From NCBI GenBank assembly GCA_017420625.1, contig JAFOIR010000363.1, forward strand, positions 1 through 58,624: a stretch of DNA of 58,624 bases. The letters run 5' to 3'. The position numbers and the translations under genes are program-made. Every line of letters starts with the position of its first letter. Positions within the stretch are counted from its first letter, which is position 1. Of the stretch, positions 25,009-34,345 are shown piece after piece. The notes beneath the pieces were generated by a model that saw only the letters and a list, made by a program, of their open reading frames with translations, had not been told where the DNA came from and made no database searches. This DNA comes from Bacillota bacterium (lineage in GTDB: Bacteria; Bacillota_A; Clostridia; Lachnospirales; Bianqueaceae).

Positions 25009-26022
25009 TTGAAAAAGATCCTGCTTCTGGCGACCGGCGGCACGATCGCCTGTAAATCTACCGAGAATGGCCTTTCTCCTCTGATGTCTTCGGAAGAACT
25101 GGTCAGTTTTGTTCCGAAATCAAAGGAGTTTTGCACTGTCGATACGATCCAGCTGATGAATATCGACAGTACCAATATGCATCCGGATTGTTGGCTCAAG
25201 ATCGCCTCAACCATTGAGAGTGCATATTCTGATTATGACGGATTTGTCATCGCTCATGGTACAGATACCATGGCTTATACGGCTTCAGCACTTTCCTATC
25301 TGATTCAGTCAAGCCCCAAACCTATTGTTATCACTGGTTCTCAAAGGCCGATGGAAATGGATATGACAGATGCCAAAGCCAATCTGATGGATTCTCTTCG
25401 TTATGCCTGTTTTGACGAGGGAAGTGGGGTCGTCGTGGTATTCGGCGGAAAAGTCATCATGGGAACCCGTGCCCGGAAAATGAACACCAAAAGCTATGAT
25501 GCTTTCAGTTCAATCAACTATCCGGCTGTCGCTGTTATCCATGACCGCGGTATCATCCAGTATATTCAGCCCGTCAGCAAAAATTCCACCCCGGTGTTCT
25601 ATCATCGGATGGATCCTCATATCTTTGTCCTTAAGCTGATACCGGGTGTCAGTGCGCAGATCCTGAAACTTGCTGCTGAATCCTATGATGCATTTGTCCT
25701 GGAAAGCTATGGTGTCGGAGGAATTCCGGAGGGCGATCAATATGATTTTCATGACGTGATCGAATATCTGATCCATGAGGGTAAAACGATCGTTCTTACG
25801 ACTCAGGCCATCTTTGAGGGCAGTGATATCGCTGTTTATCATTCCGGTAATTTGGCCAAAAACGAATTCGGAGTCATGGAATCATATGACATGACCCTGG
25901 AATCCACTGTCACCAAATTGATGTGGATTCTTGGTCGGACGCGTGATCCTGAACTTATCCGGAAAATGTTCAATACGACCATCGCTAATGATATGTTATC
26001 CCAGGAATTTATCAAATCATAA
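25009..26022 (+). CDS. ansA: type I L-asparaginase
   Basis: A 337-residue cytoplasmic asparaginase (Asn to Asp plus ammonia). The first catalytic Thr is in LLATGGTIA (8-16) and the second Thr/Asp/Lys set in VIAHGTDTMAYTA (about 83-95) and TDAKAN. No signal peptide, which separates it from periplasmic type II enzymes. It starts with TTG at 25009 behind GAGGAG. It sits 6 bp after mscL and 13 bp before the GH125 mannosidase; in this setting a role in using the Asn left from N-glycans is plausible but inferred. Confidence 0.93.
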   Translation: MKKILLLATGGTIACKSTENGLSPLMSSEELVSFVPKSKEFCTVDTIQLMNIDSTNMHPDCWLKIASTIESAYSDYDGFVIAHGTDTMAYTASALSYLIQSSPKPIVITGSQRPMEMDMTDAKANLMDSLRYACFDEGSGVVVVFGGKVIMGTRARKMNTKSYDAFSSINYPAVAVIHDRGIIQYIQPVSKNSTPVFYHRMDPHIFVLKLIPGVSAQILKLAAESYDAFVLESYGVGGIPEGDQYDFHDVIEYLIHEGKTIVLTTQAIFEGSDIAVYHSGNLAKNEFGVMESYDMTLESTVTKLMWILGRTRDPELIRKMFNTTIANDMLSQEFIKS

Positions 26023-26035
26023 TACAGGAGATAAG

Positions 26036-27313
26036 ATGCTGGAAAAAGAACTTATCCCGGTCATCGATCGGGTATGTGAAAAGCTGGGCCGTGATTCCAA
26101 AGCGGCCCGGCTTTTTATGAATTGTTATCCGAATACCTTGTCAACGACAACGAAGATCTCCGGAGAGGATGTTTTTGTCTTTACCGGAGATATCCCTGCC
26201 ATGTGGTTGAGGGATTCAAGTGCTCAGGTAAGACATTATATCCCGCTGGCTGCTGAAAATCAGTCGATTCTTAAACTGATCGTCGGGCTATCGAAAAGAC
26301 AGGCAGACTGCATTCTTAAAGATGCTTATGCCAATGCCTTCAACGAAAAACCGGATTTTAACTGTTACAGGGCCGATTTGACGACACGAAATGCTTATGT
26401 ATATGAGCGCAAGTATGAAATCGATTCTCTCTGCTATCCGATCCAGCTTGCTTCACTTGTCTATCAGGAGACAGGATGTACTGACCATCTGGATGAAAAC
26501 TTTATGAGGGCACTTCATCGTATACTGGATGTTTTTGAAATTGAACAGCATCATGAACATTCACTGTATCACTTTGAAAGAACGGACTGTCCCTCTTCCG
26601 ATACATTGCCGGAGCAGGGCAAGGGAAATCCTGTTGTCTATACCGGGATGACATGGTCCGGATTTCGTCCAAGTGATGATGCCTGTGTCTATGGTTATCT
26701 GATTCCCTCCAATATGTTTGCTTCAGTTGTGTTAAAACAGGCAGCTCAGATTGCTTCTGAAGTCTATTCTGACGAGAAAATGGCAGCACGGTGCAGAAGG
26801 CTTTCTGATATGATCCGTGAAGGAATCGAAACATTCGGGGTCGTTCAGCATCCGACTTATGGAAAAGTTTATGCTTACGAAGTCGACGGAAAAGGAAACT
26901 ATCTTCTGATGGATGATGCCAATGTCCCAAGCCTTCTTTCGATACCGTATCTCGGATATGTTTCCTGTGACGATCCGGTTTATCGAAATACCCGCCAAAT
27001 GATTATGTCCAAGGTCAATCCATATTACTACGAGGGCAAGGTTCTTTCCGGTATCGGCAGTCCGCATACACCTCCGGATCATATTTGGCCGATCGCACTC
27101 AGTATGCAGGGACTGACGAGCGAGAGCAAAGAAGAAGTCCAAAGAGTATTCGATCTTCTTCTGTCTTCTGTTCCGGATTCCGATATGGATCAATTGTTTA
27201 TGCATGAAGGGGTTCATAAGGACGATCCGAGTCAATTTACAAGGCCATGGTTCGCATGGTCGAACTCTTTGTTTTCCGAGTTTATCCTGCATTACCTCGA
27301 GATATGCTCTTGA
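26036..27313 (+). CDS. GH125 exo-alpha-1,6-mannosidase
   Basis: A 425-residue glycoside hydrolase family 125 protein, an (alpha/alpha)6-barrel enzyme that removes alpha-1,6-linked mannose from N-glycan cores. Diagnostic segments are TGDIPAMWLRDSSAQVRHYIPL (about 50-71), GMTWSGFRPSDDACVYGYLIPSNMFA, MDDANVPSLLSIPYLGY, GIGSPHTPPDHIWPI and PWFAWSNSLFSEF. There is no signal peptide, so it acts on imported oligosaccharides inside the cell. Start ATG 26036 behind ACAGGAG; an upstream frame overlapping ansA is not conserved. Last gene of the five-gene operon. Confidence 0.92.
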   Translation: MLEKELIPVIDRVCEKLGRDSKAARLFMNCYPNTLSTTTKISGEDVFVFTGDIPAMWLRDSSAQVRHYIPLAAENQSILKLIVGLSKRQADCILKDAYANAFNEKPDFNCYRADLTTRNAYVYERKYEIDSLCYPIQLASLVYQETGCTDHLDENFMRALHRILDVFEIEQHHEHSLYHFERTDCPSSDTLPEQGKGNPVVYTGMTWSGFRPSDDACVYGYLIPSNMFASVVLKQAAQIASEVYSDEKMAARCRRLSDMIREGIETFGVVQHPTYGKVYAYEVDGKGNYLLMDDANVPSLLSIPYLGYVSCDDPVYRNTRQMIMSKVNPYYYEGKVLSGIGSPHTPPDHIWPIALSMQGLTSESKEEVQRVFDLLLSSVPDSDMDQLFMHEGVHKDDPSQFTRPWFAWSNSLFSEFILHYLEICS

Positions 27314-27338
27314 AATTTTGCTGTATATGCGTTAGAAT
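27310..27338 (+). promoter_or_regulatory. pgk promoter P1
   Basis: TTGAAA (27310-27315), 17-bp spacer, TAGAAT (27333-27338). The -35 box overlaps the GH125 stop codon. Confidence 0.65.
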
Positions 27339-27358
27339 GGAAAAGGGTCTGATACTAT

Positions 27359-27388
27359 TTGACTCACAGTATTTTCATAAAATATTTT
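27359..27388 (+). promoter_or_regulatory. pgk promoter P2 (weaker)
   Basis: TTGACT (27359-27364), 18-bp spacer, TATTTT (27383-27388). A second possible start closer to pgk. Confidence 0.4.
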
Positions 27389-27413
27389 AGCTGAAGAAAG
27401 GGGTTACTTTGCC

Positions 27414-28610
27414 ATGCTCAACAAAAAATCTGTTGATGATATCAATGTCAAAGGCCAGCGCGTACTCGTACGCTGTGATTTCAACGTTCCTCTGGTAGAT
27501 GGAAAAATTACCGACGAAAACCGCTTAGTCGCAGCACTTCCGACTCTGAAAAAACTGATTGCGGATGGAGGGCGTCTGATTCTTTGCTCTCATCTCGGAA
27601 AGCCGAAAGGAGAGCCCAAGCCGGAGCTTTCTTTAGCACCTGTTGCTGTACGTCTTTCCGAACTTCTCGGACAGGAAGTCAAGTTTGCTGCCGATCCTGA
27701 AGTTGTTGGCCCGAACGCAAGAGCTGCTGTTGCTGCTATGAAAGACGGAGACGTCATTCTGCTTGAAAATACCCGTTACCGCAAGGAAGAGACCAAGAAC
27801 GTCGATACCTTCTCTGAAGAACTTGCTTCTCTCGCTGACGTTTTTGTCAATGATGCATTTGGAACCGCTCATCGTGCTCACTGCTCGAATGTCGGTGTTA
27901 CCAAGTTTATTCCTGTTTCTGTCGTTGGTTATCTGATGCAGAAAGAAATCGATTTCCTTGGCAACGCAGTCAACAATCCGAAACGTCCGTTTGCAGCTAT
28001 CCTGGGTGGCGCAAAAGTCTCCAGCAAGATCTCTGTTATCAACAATCTGCTTGATAAAGTCGATATTCTGATCATTGGCGGCGGTATGGCCTACACCTTC
28101 GCTAAAGCACAGGGTGGTAAGATCGGTAAGTCTCTGTGCGAAGATGATTATCTGGACTATGCTCTTGAAATGCTGAAGAAAGCAGAAGACAAAGGCGTTA
28201 AACTGCTTCTTCCCATCGACAACGTGATTGCTGATGCGTTCTCCAATGATGCCAATACGGCAATCGTCGAAACCGGTGCTATTCCGGATGACTGGCAGGG
28301 TCTGGATATCGGACCGAAGACCCAGGAACTGTTTGCTGAGGCACTGAAAGATGCCAAGACTGTAGTCTGGAACGGACCTATGGGTGCATTTGAAATGCCC
28401 AAGTTTGCTGCAGGAACCGAAGCAATTGCCAAAGTTCTGGCTGAACTTCCTGATGCGATCACGGTTATCGGTGGTGGTGATTCCGCTTCTGCAGTCAACA
28501 ACCTTGGCTATGGTGACAAGATGTCCCACATCTCCACCGGCGGCGGTGCTTCCCTTGAATTCCTTGAGGGCAAGGATCTTCCCGGTGTCGTAGCAGCGAA
28601 CGACAAATAA
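27414..28610 (+). CDS. pgk: phosphoglycerate kinase
   Basis: A 398-residue PGK that makes ATP from 1,3-bisphosphoglycerate in glycolysis. Typical segments: [20 protein letters not shown] near the N-terminus with substrate-binding residues, [28 protein letters not shown], and the nucleotide loop [11 protein letters not shown] and [10 protein letters not shown]. Full length. AAAGGGG ribosome site. The usual upstream partner gap is absent; pgk-tpiA alone form the unit here, behind tandem promoters. Confidence 0.97.
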   Translation: MLNKKSVDDINVKGQRVLVRCDFNVPLVDGKITDENRLVAALPTLKKLIADGGRLILCSHLGKPKGEPKPELSLAPVAVRLSELLGQEVKFAADPEVVGPNARAAVAAMKDGDVILLENTRYRKEETKNVDTFSEELASLADVFVNDAFGTAHRAHCSNVGVTKFIPVSVVGYLMQKEIDFLGNAVNNPKRPFAAILGGAKVSSKISVINNLLDKVDILIIGGGMAYTFAKAQGGKIGKSLCEDDYLDYALEMLKKAEDKGVKLLLPIDNVIADAFSNDANTAIVETGAIPDDWQGLDIGPKTQELFAEALKDAKTVVWNGPMGAFEMPKFAAGTEAIAKVLAELPDAITVIGGGDSASAVNNLGYGDKMSHISTGGGASLEFLEGKDLPGVVAANDK

Positions 28611-28629
28611 ACCATAAGGAGAAACTCTG

Positions 28630-29376
28630 ATGCGTAAAAGAATCGTTGCCGGAAACTGGAAGATGAACAAGACACCGGCAGAGGCCAAGGCACTCATCGA
28701 GGTGCTGAAACCTCTGGTAGGTTCCAGTGAAGAGACGGAAGTTGTTTTCTGTCCTCCTTTCCTTGATATTGCTGTAGCTGTTGAGGCTGTCAAAGGCACC
28801 AATATCAAGATCGGTGCACAGAACATGTATTACGAAGAGAAGGGTGCTTATACCGGAGAGGTTGCCCCGGATATGCTGGTCGGCGCTGGCTGTGAATATG
28901 TTATTCTCGGACATTCAGAAAGACGCGGTTATTTTGGTGAGACCAATGAAATCGTCAATAAGAAGGTCCTCAAAGCACTGGAGCATGGTCTGAAACCCAT
29001 TATCTGTGTTGGTGAAACACTGGAGCAGAGAGAACAGGGAATCACAGAAGATCTTGTTCGTCTGCAGACAAAGATCGCGCTGAAAGATGTTAAACCGGAA
29101 GACGCTGTTAAAACAGTTATCGCCTATGAGCCGATCTGGGCTATCGGTACCGGTAAGACCGCAACAAATGAACAGGCTGAGGAAGTCTGTGCTGCGATCC
29201 GTAAAGTTCTTTGCGAGATCTACGGAGCTGAAACAGCGGAAGAGATCCGTATTCAGTATGGCGGATCCGTCAATGCCGGCAATGCAAAAGAACTGTTTGC
29301 AATGCCGAATATCGATGGCGGTCTGGTTGGAGGTGCCAGCCTGAAAGCTGACTTCTCTGATATCGTTAACGCCTGA
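28630..29376 (+). CDS. tpiA: triosephosphate isomerase
   Basis: A 248-residue TIM interconverting dihydroxyacetone phosphate and glyceraldehyde-3-phosphate. NWKMN (catalytic Lys), ILGHSERR (catalytic His), [12 protein letters not shown] (catalytic Glu and flexible loop 6) and [14 protein letters not shown] are intact. It follows pgk by 19 bp with an AAGGAGA box and ends at a terminator, so gpmI and eno are not in this operon. Confidence 0.97.
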   Translation: MRKRIVAGNWKMNKTPAEAKALIEVLKPLVGSSEETEVVFCPPFLDIAVAVEAVKGTNIKIGAQNMYYEEKGAYTGEVAPDMLVGAGCEYVILGHSERRGYFGETNEIVNKKVLKALEHGLKPIICVGETLEQREQGITEDLVRLQTKIALKDVKPEDAVKTVIAYEPIWAIGTGKTATNEQAEEVCAAIRKVLCEIYGAETAEEIRIQYGGSVNAGNAKELFAMPNIDGGLVGGASLKADFSDIVNA

Positions 29377-29396
29377 TATTACCTGAATTCCTAAAG

Positions 29397-29427
29397 GAGG
29401 GCTGTATGAATATATAGCCCTCTTTTT
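29397..29427 (+). terminator. terminator after tpiA
   Basis: Stem GAGGGCT (29397-29403) against AGCCCTC (29416-29422), extended inward by weaker pairs, with five T after it. Confidence 0.8.
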
Positions 29428-29451
29428 AATCATGATCGGACGGGGAAAAGA

Positions 29452-31338
29452 ATGAAAACAGATTCAATCATTATCAGTGGACAAGTCACACGAGTCATTA
29501 ATCTTCATACCCTGATCGTGGGCGGCGGAGCAGCGGGACTAAGCACAGCTCTTTCTCTTTATGATCTTGGAATCCATGATATTGCGCTGGTGATCGACAG
29601 TCCAAGAGGAAGCACCACTCAGGCGGCAAGTGCCGGTATACAGTATTATTATCGTCTGGCTGATTACGGCAACGAAGGAGACAGCCCATACCGCATGGCA
29701 AGGGATCTTTCTGATACGAACCTGGATGGGGATATCGCGTATGCACAGGCGGCACATTCGCTCAGAGCTTTCTACAGGCTTACTTCCTATGGTGTTCCGT
29801 TCCCTTCCGATGAAAAGGGAGAGTATTTCCTCCCGGGAAAAAACGGGAAAAAATACGCTCGTAAGATCCATATAGGGCCTAAAACGACCTCTCTGATCTA
29901 TGAACAGCTTATCCGGCAGGTTTCTGATCGCGAGATCCCTGTTTTCACTTCTCAGCAGATTATTCGTCTTCTGACAGATGAGACTGGTGAGAATCTTGTC
30001 GGAGCTATCGCCTTGAATCTCGAGAAGATGCATGAAAGGCATCAGCGTTTTGCCGTCTATCACTGTCAGAATCTCGTTCTTGCCTGCGGTGCAGAAGGCG
30101 GCATCTTCTACTCGGAAGCTCTCTCAAAGGATCATGCCGGCTGTCTTGGTGCAGCACTCAGAATCGGTGCAGCTGCACAAAATCTGACAGAAGTGGAGAG
30201 CGGTATTACAGCACTGAGAAAGATGCTGATGATGAACGGACCTTACCAGGCGGCTGTACCGCGTTATGTATCGGTCGATGCCTCCGGAAAAGATCCTAAA
30301 GAGTTTCTGGCAGATGTTTTTTCCGATAAGCTTTCTCTGCTGTATGACCTTCAGAAAAAGAAAGCCGGAGAATGGAATTTCGACATCAAGAAAGCCAGGA
30401 AAGACGGAACATCGATCCTGGATCTGCTGATACATCAGGAAATCCGTAAGGGACGTCATGTTTTTATGGATTACCGTGTCAATCCAAGAGGATTTGAATC
30501 CGACAAAAAGCCTTATGAACGACTTCTCGATCTTTCATCTGAAGCTTACCAGCTGCTGCTGGAAAAAGGAATCGATCCGGCAAAATCTGCTGTTGAAGTA
30601 TCTGTACAGGTGCGAGGTTATCTTGGCGGTTTGAAAACGGACGCACATTTTGAGTCCAATATCAAACACCTGTTCCCGATCGGAGAAGCAGCTGCCTGTC
30701 TGGGCATTTATGCACCGGAAGGAACATCTATCTCGGCGGCTATGACTTCCTCCAGTGCAGCCAGCCAGTATATCGCTTCCAAGTCGAATCAGAATGTTTC
30801 AGCGATCGATTCTGAAGCATTTGCTGCTTTGGTCAGAAAACCTTTGCTGGAATGTCAGAAGCTATCTGAACAATTTCTTTCTCTGGCCGCTCAGGCACCC
30901 AATCCGCATCAGGTCAATATCCGATTGATGCGCAGTGAAATTGGCAAGAAGATGGATCAGGCAGCCCTTGTCATCCGTGATACGTCGAAAATATCCAATC
31001 TTTTGGAAATCATTCGTTACATGTATTCTCACCTTTTGGAAATCGTCTATCCTTCTTCCAGACAGGATCTGGCGCAGTATTTCCAGATCGAAGATCTGCT
31101 GCTTACGGATCTGGTATTTCTGTCTTCCATGTTGGGTTATCGGGAGAAGGGCGGAAAAAGTCGCGGAGCTTTTCTGATCCATGATCCTTCCGGTATTCTC
31201 CCGCTTTCACAGTTGGATGAAACTTATCGTTATAGCTTGGCAGATGCGTCGGTTTCCGGTAAGATCCAGGAAACCTATCTTCCAAAAGATTCACTCAGTG
31301 TACTTACAGAATGGCATGAAAAAAGACCTGTTAACTAA
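29452..31338 (+). CDS. FAD-binding protein, fumarate reductase/aspartate oxidase-like
   Basis: A 628-residue flavoprotein of the succinate dehydrogenase/fumarate reductase family. The ADP-binding fold is LHTLIVGGGAAGLSTALSL (GxGxxG near residue 25), followed by STTQAASAGIQYYY, NLVLACGAEGG, and the C-terminal FAD motif GYLGGLKTDAHFESNIKHLFPIGEAAACLGIYAPEGTS. A helical domain closes it. No Cys-rich iron-sulphur subunit or membrane anchor gene is adjacent and there is no Tat or Sec signal, so it is probably a soluble oxidoreductase. It differs from NadB in the region around HIGPKTTS, where the usual substrate motif is altered. Substrate unknown. Confidence 0.75.
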   Translation: MKTDSIIISGQVTRVINLHTLIVGGGAAGLSTALSLYDLGIHDIALVIDSPRGSTTQAASAGIQYYYRLADYGNEGDSPYRMARDLSDTNLDGDIAYAQAAHSLRAFYRLTSYGVPFPSDEKGEYFLPGKNGKKYARKIHIGPKTTSLIYEQLIRQVSDREIPVFTSQQIIRLLTDETGENLVGAIALNLEKMHERHQRFAVYHCQNLVLACGAEGGIFYSEALSKDHAGCLGAALRIGAAAQNLTEVESGITALRKMLMMNGPYQAAVPRYVSVDASGKDPKEFLADVFSDKLSLLYDLQKKKAGEWNFDIKKARKDGTSILDLLIHQEIRKGRHVFMDYRVNPRGFESDKKPYERLLDLSSEAYQLLLEKGIDPAKSAVEVSVQVRGYLGGLKTDAHFESNIKHLFPIGEAAACLGIYAPEGTSISAAMTSSSAASQYIASKSNQNVSAIDSEAFAALVRKPLLECQKLSEQFLSLAAQAPNPHQVNIRLMRSEIGKKMDQAALVIRDTSKISNLLEIIRYMYSHLLEIVYPSSRQDLAQYFQIEDLLLTDLVFLSSMLGYREKGGKSRGAFLIHDPSGILPLSQLDETYRYSLADASVSGKIQETYLPKDSLSVLTEWHEKRPVN

Positions 31339-31349
31339 AACAGGTCTTT
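31322..31349. terminator. bidirectional terminator
   Basis: Stem AAAGACCTGTT (31322-31332) against AACAGGTCTTT (31339-31349). The flavoprotein stop codon lies in the loop. It serves both this gene and the convergent gene at 31386. Confidence 0.75.
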
Positions 31350-31385
31350 CTCTCTATAGCTGCCCAGGATACATCCATCATACTG

Positions 31386-32198
31386 TTATGAAGATTTAAG
31401 CGATTGTCTGTATTCACGTTTCTTTCTGGCCAGTTCAATTTGCTGCTGTCGATACCATTTCTTGTACAGAACAAAGATAGCACCGGCGATCAGCAAAGCT
31501 GTGAGATTCGCAAGAAAATACAGAAGATTCCCGGAGGAGAGCATGGACAGATCGATCAGAACCAGACAGATGGCATGAATACCACATGCTAAATAAATGA
31601 ATCGCTGATCCGGCTTTTTCAGTGCATGATAGAGCAGCATACATAGTACAGCAGAAAGACAGACTACTGTGAGTGCGGCAAACAATTGAAGATAGTAATG
31701 TCCCATGCCAAAGCTCAGCGCCTCATCAACTGTTTCCTGCAGTTTTTCAAGCGGAAGGGCATCGGAAGCAAGCTGATCCAGAATTCCGGCCTCATGACTT
31801 TTCAGAATACGGATAAGATAGATCGAATAATATCCTTCGATGAAACAGTTGCCCAAACAGAAAGAGATACCCATGGCCATACTGTCATAGAGGGACAGTC
31901 GACTTTTCAGAACCAGTTTCATCAGAAAATACAGGACGATATTCTGAAAAACAACATTCAGAACTATATTCATGGCTTCATTCAGCACAGGATGTGCACT
32001 CCAGAAATCCCTGGTTACGCCCAGGAGAGTGAAAATCACATTAACAACTGTCATCAGCACCCTCATGGAGAGAAAAAAGCCTGCGATACCGGTTATGATG
32101 GAAGCGATACGATACTTATGCCGGATTCGCAGAATAATGAGCGCAGAGATCGGTATGAGAAGATATAAAGCGCCGATCACATAAAGATGGATATTCAA
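31386..32198 (-). CDS. multi-pass membrane protein, distant YhfC-like, motifs degenerate
   Basis: A 270-residue integral membrane protein with about seven helices and a basic C-terminal tail (KKWYRQQQIELARKKREYRQ). The topology recalls the YhfC family of putative intramembrane metalloproteases. Where that family has EExxR, this protein has FQNIVLY (84-90); where it has GHGGxEA, this has LGNCFIEG (115-122); the third motif is partly kept as GIHAICLVLID (206-216). So, if related, it is probably inactive. It could also be an unrelated membrane protein. AGGAGA lies before the ATG and a TATAAT at about -65 on the minus strand. Confidence 0.6.
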   Translation of the reverse strand: MNIHLYVIGALYLLIPISALIILRIRHKYRIASIITGIAGFFLSMRVLMTVVNVIFTLLGVTRDFWSAHPVLNEAMNIVLNVVFQNIVLYFLMKLVLKSRLSLYDSMAMGISFCLGNCFIEGYYSIYLIRILKSHEAGILDQLASDALPLEKLQETVDEALSFGMGHYYLQLFAALTVVCLSAVLCMLLYHALKKPDQRFIYLACGIHAICLVLIDLSMLSSGNLLYFLANLTALLIAGAIFVLYKKWYRQQQIELARKKREYRQSLKSS

Positions 32199-32314
32199 GA
32201 AATATGTCTCCTTTCAAATGCTTGATTCATTGATTATAACTGATTTTTATCCGATATTCTACTTACTTTTGTTATCGTACCCAAATTTTAGTCCTTCCTT
32301 TTCATTGGCAGATA

Positions 32315-32323
32315 TGGTATAAT
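32315..32323 (+). promoter_or_regulatory. prs promoter (extended -10)
   Basis: TGGTATAAT at 32315-32323, identical in form to the apt promoter. The -35 region (TTCCTT, 32295) is weak. Confidence 0.6.
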
Positions 32324-32376
32324 TACCGTTGAACTTTTTGTGAATGTTATCAGAAAAAGCGAAAGAGAGGAATAAA

Positions 32377-33567
32377 ATGCCTTTTTCTTCAACTGTTGAC
32401 AATGTCAAACATCTGCAGACAGCCCCACTTGGAATTATGGCCTTTGACAGCGCCAAAGAGATCGGACAGAAAGTCGATGAGCATCTGCGCAGATTATATG
32501 CAAACCTTGAAGCAGGCGGACAGGACGGATCTTCTTCGTTTCTGATTCCTGTCAGTTGTCCCCGGTTCCAGACCGGTGATGGCAAAGGAATCATTAATCA
32601 GTCTGTTCGAGGATTGGATCTGTATCTGATCACGGATGTCGGCAATTACAATTGCCGTTATAAGATGTACGGGCAAGAAGTTCCCATGTCTCCGGATGAT
32701 CATTATGCTGATCTGAAGCGGATCATTCAGGCTATCGGCGGTAAAGCTTATCGAATCAATGTCGTCATGCCGAATATGTATGGCGCAAGACAGCATCGCC
32801 GGATCTATCGGGAATCTCTGGACTGTGCTGTAGCCCTTCAGGAACTGCAGTCAATGGGCGTGGATTCCATCGTAACATTTGATGCACATGATCCACGTGT
32901 TCAGAATGCCGTTCCGCTCATGCCCTTTGACAATATTATGCCTACTTACCAGGTGCTTAAATCACTCCTGAAACACGTTCCTGAGATTCATCTCGATAAG
33001 GATTCTTTCATGGTTGTCAGCCCTGATGAAGGAGCTATCTCCAGAAATGTCTACTATGCCTCTGTCATTGGGGTAGATATGGGCATGTATTATAAGAGAA
33101 GAGACTATTCCCAGGTAGTAAATGGCCGTAATCCGATCGTTGCACATGAGTTTCTTGGCAGTGATCCGTCCGGTAAAGACGTACTGATCTATGATGATAT
33201 GATCGCATCCGGCGAATCGATGCTTGATATTGCCTATGATCTCAAGAAGAGAGGAGCGGGCAGGATTTTTGCCGGCTGCACCTATGGTCTTTTCACGGAG
33301 GGAATTTCAAAATTCCAAAAAGCAGTTGATGCAGGAGTCCTTCATGCTGTTTTGACTACGAATCTGACCTATCGTTCCCCGGAACTTCTCGCCTGTCCGT
33401 GGTACTACGAAGTTGATGTATCCAAATATATTGCTTATTTCATCGCTTCATTGAATCATGATATGACAGTCAACAATCTTCTGGATCCTCATCAGAAAAT
33501 CAACACGCTGCTTGAAAAGCATCGTGCCAAACAGGCTTCCAAACAGATCGACTTATTTGATGACTAA
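32377..33567 (+). CDS. prs: ribose-phosphate pyrophosphokinase, long form
   Basis: A 396-residue PRPP synthetase of the long type common in Clostridia (classical enzymes have ~315 residues). It makes PRPP for purine, pyrimidine, His and Trp synthesis and for the Apt encoded at 13647. The N-terminal half has the ATP region NMYGARQHRRIYRESLDCAVAL and VTFDAHDPRVQNAVPLMPFD; the C-terminal half has FMVVSPDEGAISR and the PRPP-type loop VLIYDDMIASGESMLD. The start at 32377 follows an AGAGAGGAA box. Ends at a strong terminator convergent to lexA. Confidence 0.9.
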   Translation: MPFSSTVDNVKHLQTAPLGIMAFDSAKEIGQKVDEHLRRLYANLEAGGQDGSSSFLIPVSCPRFQTGDGKGIINQSVRGLDLYLITDVGNYNCRYKMYGQEVPMSPDDHYADLKRIIQAIGGKAYRINVVMPNMYGARQHRRIYRESLDCAVALQELQSMGVDSIVTFDAHDPRVQNAVPLMPFDNIMPTYQVLKSLLKHVPEIHLDKDSFMVVSPDEGAISRNVYYASVIGVDMGMYYKRRDYSQVVNGRNPIVAHEFLGSDPSGKDVLIYDDMIASGESMLDIAYDLKKRGAGRIFAGCTYGLFTEGISKFQKAVDAGVLHAVLTTNLTYRSPELLACPWYYEVDVSKYIAYFIASLNHDMTVNNLLDPHQKINTLLEKHRAKQASKQIDLFDD

Positions 33568-33578
33568 GATTAAAACAA

Positions 33579-33607
33579 AAAAGGGCCTCGTAATGAGGCC
33601 TTTTTTT
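33579..33607. terminator. bidirectional terminator between prs and lexA
   Basis: Stem GGCCTC (33584-33589) against GAGGCC (33595-33600), extended by A:T pairs, with A-run before and seven T after. Confidence 0.8.
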
Positions 33608-33615
33608 ATGGATCT

Positions 33616-34290
33616 TTATAAATTCATCATTCTGACTAAACCGATAACTTTTCCCAGTATCTGGCAATCTTTAACCAGGATGGGATTCATACGTCTGTTT
33701 TCCGGCTGAAGCCTGATAAAGCTTTTTTCTTTATAGAAAGTTTTGACCGTCACACTGTCACCGAGAAGAGCAACGACGATATCTCTGTCAGAAGCACTTC
33801 TTTGCGATTTAACCAGGATCAGATCATTCTCCATGATACCTGCTTCAATCATACTTTCTCCTTGAACGCGCAGCATAAAACAGTCTGCGTTCTGAGTACA
33901 CGAAACAGGAAGAGGATAGTAGTCTTCGATATTCTGAACGGCAAGAATCGGCTCACCGGCTCTAACACGACCAAGTATGGGAACAGCTACGATTTCAGAT
34001 GTTCGTTTTGCATCCGGGTAAGAGAACGTGCGTTCGATTTTTGCACGAACAGGCGAAACAAAATTGTTCGCATCCGGCTGTTTGAGAATTTCAACCGAAC
34101 GGGGTCTGGCAGGATCCCGTTTGATAAATCCTTTTTCTTCAAGTTTGGATAAATGATTATGAACAGAAGAAGTCGAACTCAAGCGAACAGCTTCACAGAT
34201 CTCACGGACTGAAGGAGCATATCCGCGATCGTTCTGGAAGTTGATCAGAAAGGACAGAATCTCATTCTGTTTGGGGGAAAGAACATCCAT
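33616..34290 (-). CDS. lexA: SOS repressor LexA
   Basis: A 224-residue LexA. An N-terminal winged helix (SPKQNEILSFLINFQNDRGYAPSVREICEAV with the recognition helix STSSVHNHLSKLEEKG) binds SOS operators; the C-terminal S24 peptidase part has the self-cleavage bond Ala111-Gly112 in RVRAGEP, the catalytic Ser146 in VQGESM and Lys183 in VTVKTF. The start at 34290 has a perfect AGGAGG box; the ATG at 34308 lies upstream of that box. A LexA-box-like sequence overlaps its -35 element, pointing to autoregulation. Confidence 0.95.
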   Translation of the reverse strand: MDVLSPKQNEILSFLINFQNDRGYAPSVREICEAVRLSSTSSVHNHLSKLEEKGFIKRDPARPRSVEILKQPDANNFVSPVRAKIERTFSYPDAKRTSEIVAVPILGRVRAGEPILAVQNIEDYYPLPVSCTQNADCFMLRVQGESMIEAGIMENDLILVKSQRSASDRDIVVALLGDSVTVKTFYKEKSFIRLQPENRRMNPILVKDCQILGKVIGLVRMMNL

Positions 34291-34345
34291 ATATAAATCC
34301 TCCTGCATATATCAGTGGATATAACAAACTGGCTTGTCGAACATT

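Noticed and set aside
27633..28826. 397-codon open frame antisense to pgk
   Set aside because: It lies entirely opposite pgk and the tpiA start, has no ribosome site, its translation is unlike any protein family, and it is explained by the codon bias of the highly expressed gene.
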